A stretch of 64,000 nucleotides of DNA, from the NCBI RefSeq assembly GCF_950295315.1, contig NC_080175.1, positions 89,428,161 through 89,492,160 on the forward strand. The letters run 5' to 3'. Position 1 is the stretch's first letter, and each line of letters begins with the position of its first letter. Origin of the DNA: Erinaceus europaeus (Eukaryota; Chordata; Mammalia; Eulipotyphla; Erinaceidae). Shown one piece after another: positions 56,710 to 64,000 of the stretch. The position numbers and the translations under genes are program-made. The notes under the pieces were generated by a model. It ran no database searches. It was not told where the DNA came from and was given only the letters and a program-made list of their open reading frames with translations.

Positions 56710-56815
56710 TGTCATTGGGTGGTGGGAATTGTGTGGAGTTGTACCCCTTCTACCCTATGGTTTTGTTAATTTATCCTTTCTTAAATAAAAAATAAATTAA
56801 AAAAAAGCTGGATCA
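56710..56815 (+). mobile_element. 105-bp L1 3' terminus nested in an older L1 tail
   Basis: GGGTGGTGGGAATTGTGTGG, GTACCCCTTCTACCCTATGG and TAATTTATCCTTTCTTAAAT are followed by an A-rich end. It resembles the young copies at 50.9 and 54.7 kb more than the host tail. It is an extreme 5' truncation. Confidence 0.8.
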
Positions 56816-56949
56816 GGAGAGAGAGTAGCCTCCCAAAATATGGAAAATTATGTAAATATTGTTAACTGTAAATCCCATCAGTTTGATATGGGGCCCATGC
56901 TCAGCACAGGGGCCTATGTAACCTGTATTTGGCACTTTCTTCAGGCTAC

Positions 56950-57335
56950 TGTCTTAATTCAACAGCACAGATAAGTCCCTTGTCTTCCCATTATGTTTGC
57001 TATCATGAGGCCCAAAGCTAAGGCTGTGTTTAAGTGTGGCTGGGCAGTGACCAGATGTTTATAGTCAAAAATACCTGAATGAGATTAGTGTTCTAATCTG
57101 CATTATGTCAAAGCATATTATGCACAGCAGGCTGGTAGAAGAATGGAATTTGGCAAATGTAGATCACATAGTTGTTGTTCTTCTCCTCGTCCATGCCTAG
57201 GGACTATTATATACATTATATACATAAATATATATATACATATATGATATATATAAATATACATTATATACTATTATATACATGACTTTCAGAGGGCTGG
57301 TCTAGGAAATATGCATCAAAAATAAAATTTTTAAG
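56950..57335. other. Unassigned, with an AT-rich imperfect repeat
   Basis: 57206-57280 is TATATA-rich. The left 100 bp may be decayed L1 3' UTR (GGCTGGGCAGTGACCAG). Confidence 0.4.
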
Positions 57336-57344
57336 GCTGGAACA

Positions 57345-57632
57345 TTTTTTTTCTTTTTATTTATTTATTTTCCGTTTTGTTACCCTTGTTTTTTTATTGT
57401 TGTTGTAGTTATTGTTGTAGTTATTGATGTCATTGTTGTAGTTATTGATGTTGTTGTTCGATAGGACAGAGAGAAATGGAGAGAGGAGGGGAAGACAGAG
57501 GTGGGAAGAGAAAGATAGACACCTGCAGACCTGCTTCACCACCTGTGAAGCAACTCCCCTGCAGGTGGGGAGCCTGGGACGCGAATGGGTATCCTTAAGC
57601 TAATCCTTGCGCTTTGCGCCACATGCGGTTAA
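57345..57632 (-). repeat. Type A SINE
   Basis: TTGTTGTTCGATAGGACAGA, GACACCTGCAGACCTGCTTC, CGCTTTGCGCCACATGCGGT. AAGGCTGGAACATTTT and AGGGCTGGAAATTTT flank it as an imperfect TSD. Confidence 0.9.
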
Positions 57633-57821
57633 AGGGCTGGAAATTTTAAGACCTTCTCTTTAGATATATATTTGTAAGATATGGTTGTATAACTTGATAA
57701 TAGGATAGGCTTTGAAAAATTGGTTGTATATAAATATAAATATTTTATCATATATAATAAAAATTCCAATTCTAGATGGTTTACCCAATAAACTAAGTTA
57801 AATTCTACACAAAAGTACAGA

Positions 57822-57957
57822 CATGGAACCAGAAAGATAATGGCAGAGTGCCTGATTTGCAACATGCAGGACCCAGCGTTAAACCCATCCCCTACAGCAC
57901 TGGGGGAAACTCCACTTTTGTGTTCTCTCTCTCTCTCTCCAATTTTTTTAACGTCAA
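57822..57957 (+). repeat. Diverged type C-like SINE
   Basis: GAAAGATAATGGCAGAGTGC, AACATGCAGGACCCAGCGTT and CCCCTACAGCACTGGGGGAA are followed by a (CT)n stretch. Confidence 0.6.
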
Positions 57958-58320
57958 CTTTCTATATGTAACACTGTGAATGAAAAGTTGGACCCTCAGG
58001 CAGGAGATCCTATGTTCATCGCTGGCAGGACATGTATATGAGTACAGCTATGATTCCCTCTTCTCTCTCAAAAACCGATATTTTTCTTTATTGGTTTGTA
58101 ATGTCAACTGGAAAAGCGAAGACCCAAGGTCAACAACAATATGAGAAATAGACTACAAAGCTTTTATATATTCAAATAAATGGATGGTGGCATAATAAAA
58201 CATCACTAATAGCCAACAAGGAAAAATCTCTACTTAAAAACATATTATATGAAATAAATGAATAAATTACTGACAGGTGTTAAAATGTGAAAATCATTTA
58301 AAAAGTCTGTATTATAAGAG
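57958..58320. other. Unassigned; possible SINE trace
   Basis: 57985-58070 (GTTGGACCCTCAGGCAGGAG, TATGTTCATCGCTGGCAGGA) may be another decayed SINE. The rest is unassigned. Confidence 0.4.
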
Positions 58321-58321
58321 C

Positions 58322-58925
58322 TATTTTTGTTAATCATAAACCCACTGGTTTGATTTGGGGGACAGGAGCCTATGTAACCTCTACATCCCTACAGGTCTGG
58401 GCTCACATTCTGTGGTCACGGCTAGGAACATTCAAACAATTAGTACAGTCATGAGCCCCTTGAAATAGACCTAAAATAGACCTACTACCTTCTTCCAACA
58501 CAGAGACCCCAAATCTTCATCTGCAATATTCTTGCCTTTAGGTTCATGATTAGTCAACAATTTCTTCTACTTTATATCTTCACTCCTTTTCAGCCACCAG
58601 GCTCCAACTGGACTTCCCTGGGCAGAGGACCCCACCAATATGTCCTGGAACCCCACCTCCCCAGATCCCTGCCCAAGTAGGGAAGGAGAGAGACAGGCTG
58701 GGAGTATGGATTGACCTGCCAATGAAGGGAAGCAATTACAGAAACCAGAACTTCCACCTTCTGCATCCCATAATGACCCTGGGTCCATACTCCAAGAGGG
58801 ATAAAGAACAGGGAAGTCATCAAGAGAAGGGATTGGATATGGAGCTCTGGGGGTGGGCATTGTGTGGAGATGTACCTCTTTTGTCAATATTTTCATTTTA
58901 TAAATAAAATAAGTTTTAAAACAAA
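58322..58925. mobile_element. L1 3'-UTR copy with short inverted 5' part
   Basis: 58322-58437 is minus-strand 3' UTR (GGAGCCTATGTAACCTCTAC, GCTCACATTCTGTGGTCACG). 58438-58925 is plus strand from TAGTACAGTCATGAGCCCCT to the terminal GTGTGGAGATGTACCTCTTT and TATAAATAAAATAAGTTTTA. The two segments come from adjacent parts of the same 3' UTR, as expected of twin priming. The TSD is not clear. Confidence 0.72.
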
Positions 58926-60083
58926 TCATGAATCTTTGTATTTGAAATGCAATAATGTGCAAATTTATGAAGAGAGAAAGCATGTGTTTTAAATTTTTAA
59001 TCTTCCAGTCTGTGATTTATTCTATGCTCTAGCAGGATATAATCATACTCTATCTGATCATTTTAGATTGTTTTGATAAAGTTTCTTCTTAGGTTCAGAA
59101 TTGGTGGAAGTGATTGTGGTTTCTGAAGGAGATTTTTTGAAAGATTTTGAGATGGCTACAATCTATGCAAATTCCCAATCTAAAAATTAAATTAGCTGAA
59201 TTCTATTGTCTTATAATTATATTTTATTACAAGTGGGATAGGATAAAACAATAAAAAAATAATCATTTGGGAGCATGTTATAAAATTACATGTCCTTACT
59301 AGATGACAATGTTTAAATGACTGTCTCATAAACATTTTCAGTTATCTCAATATCGAGGAATATCTTGGTATAATTGTAATTGCATAAGGAGAATACTGAA
59401 TACATTCTTTCTATAGGAGAAAAAAACAAAAAACACTCAGACTCTGGTATCACAGCATAAAAAAAATACATCTTGAGGTCATTCATTACACGGTATCAAT
59501 CAAGCAACTAGATTTGGCATAGATTGAATTTCATCAGTGGACACCTAATCTAGATTTTAGATAATTTCTTTTTTCTATGTGCACTGATCCCTATGGTAAT
59601 ACGTGAATAAAGGATATTTCACTATTTGAGCACCTGTAATTTAAAACAACTTAATCAACTCTCTTCATGGAAAGATTCTGGACTACAATTACAGCCTTAA
59701 TGTCTAACTGTCGGTTCTTTTCAGGGCCTGAGACCAGAGAATAATTGCCTCCCATATATTTTCTTGTGGAAATTATCTCATGCCTGAGGTGATTTTTTTC
59801 CTTAATCATTTCTTCTTTATGATGTAACTACTAATCATATAGAAGTCTTTGTATAGTATTAAAATATTATTTCCCCACTTACCCACCCAAGTTGAAAAAA
59901 AAAAAAACCAGAAAACTAATTTGTAACTAAGAGCACATAAGTAGATAAGAATCATTGAAATCTAACCCATGATACGTAAAATATGTTCTGATTTCTATAT
60001 TGAGAGGAAGAGAGAGAAATCAGAAAAATGTTGGTCATTTGTGACAAACTATTTCTTTTTATTATTTATTTATGTATTTTATT
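58926..60083. other. Unassigned AT-rich sequence
   Basis: Nothing recognised. Confidence 0.5.
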
Positions 60084-60084
60084 A

Positions 60085-60855
60085 GAATGTGAGGTCAGAT
60101 CTACAGGGATGCAGAGGTTACATAGGCTCCTAAGCTGAATATGAGCCCCAGATCAGATCAAATCGATGGAGTTTACAGTAAAAAATATTTATACACCTTT
60201 CCCATATTTGGGAGCTACTCTCTTACCAGATCCAGCTTTCTTTTTCCAGCCATGACATCATCTCCACAGACAATAACTTAGGTCCACCTGCATTTAGGAT
60301 TTCAGGCTCAGGGAAAAAAAAAAGAAAGAAAACTAGCACAGTCACAGGCCCTTTGGAATATAACTAAAATATGCCTACTAGCTATCTATAGAACGGAGAC
60401 CCCCCCCAACTCTTCATCTGCACTATTCCAGCCTTTAGGTTCATGATTAGCCAACAACTTGTTTGGCTTTATATGTTAACTCTCTTTTCAGCCACCAGGT
60501 TCCAGATGCTAGCATGATGCCAACCAGATTCCCTGGACAGGGGAACCCACCAATGTGTCCTGGAGCTCTGATTCCCCAGAACCCCACCCCACTAAGGAAA
60601 AAGAGAGGCAGTCTGGGAATATGGATCAACTTGTGAATGCCCATGTTCAGTGGGGAAGCAATAACAGAAGCCAAACCTTCCACCTTCTGCATCCCACAAT
60701 GACCCTGGGTCCATACTCCCAGAGGGCTAAAGAATAGGAAAGCTATCAGGTGAGGGGATGGGATAGGGAATTCTGGTGGTGGGAATTGTGTGGAGTTGTA
60801 CCCCTCTTATCCTATGGTTTTGTCAGTGTTTCTTTTTTTTATAAATAAATACTAA
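60085..60855 (+). mobile_element. L1 3'-UTR fragment (long-3'UTR lineage)
   Basis: GTGAGGTCAGATCTACAGGG, CGATGGAGTTTACAGTAAAA, TGTGTCCTGGAGCTCTGATT and GTGTGGAGTTGTACCCCTCT, ending TATAAATAAATACTAAAAAA. About 770 bp without internal deletion. Confidence 0.85.
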
Positions 60856-60856
60856 A

Positions 60857-60908
60857 AAATACTTTTTTATTTTTATGCAGTGCCAGAGATAGAACCTAAG
60901 ACCTCATG
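60857..60908 (-). repeat. Type C-like SINE scrap
   Basis: TTTATGCAGTGCCAGAGATA and GAACCTAAGACCTCATG recall the reversed B-box region. Too short to be sure. Confidence 0.4.
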
Positions 60909-60909
60909 T

Positions 60910-61135
60910 AAACAAAGATGAGACACTTCTCATTCCAATATTTTGAATGTTTAGTTCTTTATATCCTGGGAAATTTTTAGACACTATATTAGCAATCATT
61001 TTATCACCAAATTTTTAAGAAAAAAAGTTTATTTAAATAATCAGAATATCTTCTTAATAATTGACTAAATATTTATATTATTTTTATATTACTGTGCAGT
61101 TTTACAGCTGTGTAAAACATCCATAGACTCTTTTT
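60910..61135. other. Unassigned sequence
   Basis: Nothing recognised. Confidence 0.4.
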
Positions 61136-61165
61136 AAGGAGATTTCTTTCTTAAGAAATCTCCTT
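61136..61165. repeat. 13-bp perfect inverted repeat
   Basis: AAGGAGATTTCTT, a 4-nt TCTT spacer and AAGAAATCTCCTT. It lies directly against the T-rich end of the following SINE; a direct repeat of TTTAAATATCCATTTATTTT occurs just to its right. Confidence 0.85.
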
Positions 61166-61167
61166 TT

Positions 61168-61437
61168 TAAATATCCATTTATTTTTTAAATATCCATTTA
61201 TTTTCCCTTTTGCTGTCCTTGTTTTATCATTATTTTGGTTATTATTGTTGTTATTGATGTCATCCTTGTTGGATATGACAGAGAGAAGTAAAGAGAGGAG
61301 AAGATAGAGAAAGGAAGAGAAGCATAGACACCTGCAGACCTGCTTCATCACTTGTGAGGCAACACCCTGCAAGAGGGGAGCTGGGGGCCTGAACAGGATC
61401 CTTATGCTGATCCTAGCACTACCATCATACTCCAGAC
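61168..61437 (-). repeat. Type A SINE, diverged
   Basis: TCCTTGTTGGATATGACAGA, GACACCTGCAGACCTGCTTC, GGAGCTGGGGGCCTGAACAG. The tRNA-like head is partly decayed. Confidence 0.85.
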
Positions 61438-61439
61438 TT

Positions 61440-61992
61440 TTATTCATAAAAAATAAAACAATTACAAAAAATTATAATCACATTAAACTTTCATTTACAT
61501 AATATGTTATACTTTAATATGAGTTAATAATTTTAGTAGCATCTTATCTAGCATTTGAATATTTAATATTAAAGACTACCCTTGTAAATGTAAAAGATAT
61601 CAGCATAATAATATGAAATATAATCTCAATTACTCTGCAGTAGAAATTTGTATATTTGTCACCAAGAATTTCTATGGTTTTAATTATTTGCATATTTTAT
61701 TAATGAAAAAAATTGTAGCTCAATTGCTGGAAATTTCAAAAATATTTGAATACGACACTCACCTCCCCAAAAAACATAAGTTTCAAAAATAATATAAAGA
61801 TGCAATTCAAATTTGGTATAGAATCCTAATTTGTAACTTGAATTGTAAAATTATAATAAAAAAGTCATTTATTATAGTAATTCCTTATTTTTCTTTCTTT
61901 TGATTATGGTTTCTCTCTATAGAAGCATTTCAGTTTGATATGATCCAAATAGTTTAGTTTTCGTTTTCCCCTTGCTATGATGCTTGCTTTTT
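61440..61992. other. Unassigned AT-rich sequence
   Basis: Nothing recognised. Confidence 0.5.
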
Positions 61993-61994
61993 CT

Positions 61995-62165
61995 TTTTAA
62001 AAAATTTATTGGTAACAATATTGATTTATAGAATTATAAGATAGTTGTCATATAATTCTGCACTGTTCTCACCATCAGACTTCTATATCCCTATTCCCAC
62101 CACTGGAAACTGTACTAGTTTTCCAAAGATTGCAGATATGGGGTGACTGTAATTTCTTTAACTAT
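61995..62165 (-). mobile_element. Probable old L1 3' end of a different subfamily
   Basis: AATTTATTGGTAACAATATT, GATAGTTGTCATATAATTCT and CTATTCCCACCACTGGAAAC have the T-rich start and 'CCCACCAC' block of reversed L1 3' UTRs but do not match the two lineages above closely. Confidence 0.45.
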
Positions 62166-62169
62166 CTGT

Positions 62170-62272
62170 CTAACATTATATATTTTATATTATATATTTT
62201 CCATATTATATATAATATATGTAATATATTATATATATTTGTCATATTATATATATTATATATATTTGCCAT
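62170..62272. repeat. AT-rich imperfect repeat
   Basis: TATATATTATATA-type sequence with TTGTCATATTATATATATTA units. Confidence 0.85.
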
Positions 62273-62369
62273 TTTTTCCTATTTCCTGCCTTTTCTTCTT
62301 TTCCAAGTCACACCTGCACGTATTAATTCTGATTGACCTTGATTGTTTCCTCTTCTCTCTCTCTCTCTA

Positions 62370-64000
62370 GGTCCTGATGGAGTCAGAGTTCAGGGCTCTC
62401 TGATCATCTTCCCCCTATCACTTCTTCCCTGTTAGGAGTATAGGCCAGGTTCTTTTGGGGCTACAGAAGGTAGGAATTCTGGCCTCTTCAGTGGACATGG
62501 GCAATGGCAGGTTGGATCATCCCCCCCAAGCTATTTATATCTTTCCCTAGTGGGGTAGGGCTCTGGAGAGGAGAAGTTCTGGGACACAATGATGAGGCTG
62601 TCTGCCCAGGGAAGTCAGGACAGATTCATGACAGCTTCTGCAATTTGGTAGCAGAAAAGAGATAAGATATGAAGCAGGACAAGATTATTAATAAACAGGA
62701 ATCACAAAGTAAGACTAGAGCAGATGAAAACAGGGATCTTTGGGTGGAAAAGAAGTGAGGAAGTCCATTTTAGACATAATCCTAGGGACCCATGACTTTT
62801 GTAGTTTTTGCTTGAGTTTGAAACCTAACATAAAGGTGGACAAAAATATTGTCTGGGAAGATGATGTCAGAGTAGCGAATAGGGCTAGAAAGTTTGGATT
62901 AAGGTAGACAGGAACTCCCAAACTTAAAGATCTATGAATAAAACAAATGTTTACCCCATATATTTGGCAGAGACCCCACATATGTTAATTTCTTCCGCTG
63001 GACCCTATGTAACATCTGAGTCCCTGTCAGTCAGAGCTCACAGTTCATGGCCACAACTGGGAACATTCAAGGTTACACTCATTTCAGGATCAGTTTTTTT
63101 CGAGTGGCAGAGTAGGATGATCCAGCTTCTCCTCAGAGAGTGGGACAATCCCTATCATAGCTAATTTATGAGAAAAACAAATTACAGGAGTGGCCCACGA
63201 GGGGGCTTATGATGACATTTCAAATAAAAGTGACCATTGATGGTGTAGAGAGGGGTTATTAGAGGTCTAAGCCCGACCTATCTGTGTGGGAATCCAAGGA
63301 TTTGCTAACTAGGGCCATGGATGATGCAGTGGTCTTGTATTGATCAACAAAAGCATCATTAAGGTGTGCTAGTCTCTTACCCTTATCCATCTTTTGTAGT
63401 CAATTCTTTAACTGATAAACTTAGACTTTCTCCAAGTTGTTAAAAGTATCCTAACCAGTATTAGGCTTATGGGGTCAGCCTTCTTTGCACCTTTCTACTA
63501 GATTACCAAGTTAACTAGGTAGGTCTAACTCTAATCAGTTAGATAATTTGTGATGTCTTATTTAGGCTCTTCTACTCGGATCCCAGGCTTATTAGGTTTA
63601 AGTATTATCACAGAGGGCTATTAAGCACATTTATTTTGAGTTATATAATTGCCCCTTTCTTTTTTATTTTTTTATACTCTATTTATTTACTGGATAGAGA
63701 CAGCTAGAAATCGAGAGGGAAGGGGGTGGTAGAGAAGGAGAGAGACAGAGAAAGACCTGTAGCCCTACTTCACCACTTGCAAAGCTTTCCCTCTGCAAGT
63801 GGGGTCTGGGGGCTCGAACCCGGGTCCTTGAGCATTGTAACATATGTGCTCAACCAGGTGAACAACCACCCAACCCCATTTGCCCCTTTCTTATGAATAC
63901 ATGCACACCTCTACCCAGTAGCTTAGGCTCTAGCCTGTTTCTAGTATCTGTAACTTTGTCAGATAACATGTCATCAGAAATGGAACTAGGAACTAGGTAG
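62370..64000 (-). mobile_element. Old L1 3' UTR, running off the window
   Basis: TACAGAAGGTAGGAATTCTG, GGGGTAGGGCTCTGGAGAGG, GTAGTTTTTGCTTGAGTTTG, GGTCTAAGCCCGACCTATCT and AGTATCTGTAACTTTGTCAG are the reverse of successive 3' UTR blocks in order. At more than 1.4 kb without the SINE it is the longest old copy of this 3' UTR here. ORF2, if present, lies beyond the right edge. Confidence 0.78.
63662..63879 (-). repeat. Type B SINE nested in the L1 tail, perfect TSD
   Basis: TACTGGATAGAGACAGCTAG, GGGGCTCGAACCCGGGTCCT and CAACCACCCAACCCC. TTGCCCCTTTCTT occurs at 63649-63661 and 63880-63892. Confidence 0.94.

Larger units (their letters stand above)
55965..56945 (-). mobile_element. L1 3'-UTR fragment carrying two later insertions
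   Basis: TTCTTTATCCCTCTGGGAAT, CAGGGGTCTGGGGAGGCAGG, GTTTTTGCCTGAGCCTGACA and ATCAGTTTGATATGGGGCCC read as the reverse of the long 3' UTR. It is interrupted by a type A SINE (56373-56609) and by a tiny plus-strand L1 tail (about 56710-56815). It may extend a further ~100 bp to the right in diverged form. Confidence 0.82.

Overview
This is 64 kb of AT-rich mammalian DNA with no recognisable host protein-coding gene, tRNA or rRNA gene. Nearly all of its explainable content is LINE-1 (L1) and tRNA-derived SINE sequence. The commonest SINE carries degraded A- and B-box motifs followed by a CT-rich stretch and a CAA/CAATAA-rich tail; I recall this type from the European hedgehog (Erinaceus, Eulipotyphla), so that is the likeliest source. 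The assignment rests on memory of the SINE, not on a search.

Layout. 1-9.6 kb: scattered SINEs of three types, one with a huge GA-rich expansion, and an old L1 ORF2 scrap. 9.6-13.1 kb: four L1 3' ends in a row, all on the plus strand. 16.4-17.6 kb: a decayed L1 with a second type of 3' end. 19.8-20.8 kb: an L1 3' end with its 5' part inverted. 22-31.7 kb: mostly old or unassignable sequence with SINEs. 33.7-41.0 kb: a full-length 7.3-kb L1 on the minus strand with a 15-bp target-site duplication (TSD), intact ORF1 and broken ORF2. 43.9-49.4 kb: L1 tails, a head-to-tail SINE triplet and a CpG-bearing patch with a CTCF-like core. 49.9-51.0 kb: a 5'-truncated L1 tail split by a 443-bp piece of a different, non-L1 LINE. 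52.1-54.7 kb: a textbook twin-primed L1. 55.8-64 kb: nested L1 tails and SINEs, with an old minus-strand L1 tail running off the window end.

The elements form one retrotransposition economy. The L1 encodes, or encoded, ORF1p and the endonuclease/reverse transcriptase, and the SINEs most likely moved by using it, since they share A-rich tails and 13-19-bp TSDs with it. Two L1 lineages with unrelated 3' UTRs coexist: one has a long (~1.37 kb) 3' UTR, the other a short tail ending near AATAAAGAAATAAATTA.

The most unusual material is at 47.87-48.06 kb and 50.02-50.46 kb. Two sequences unlike L1 share a ~50-bp 3' end that includes a stop codon followed by an AGA-repeat tail. One encodes about 140 residues of a LINE-type reverse transcriptase C-terminus with a Cys/His motif and about 20 CpGs; the other is a short element with an unrelated body. 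Together they look like a LINE and a non-autonomous partner, apparently recent in this genome.
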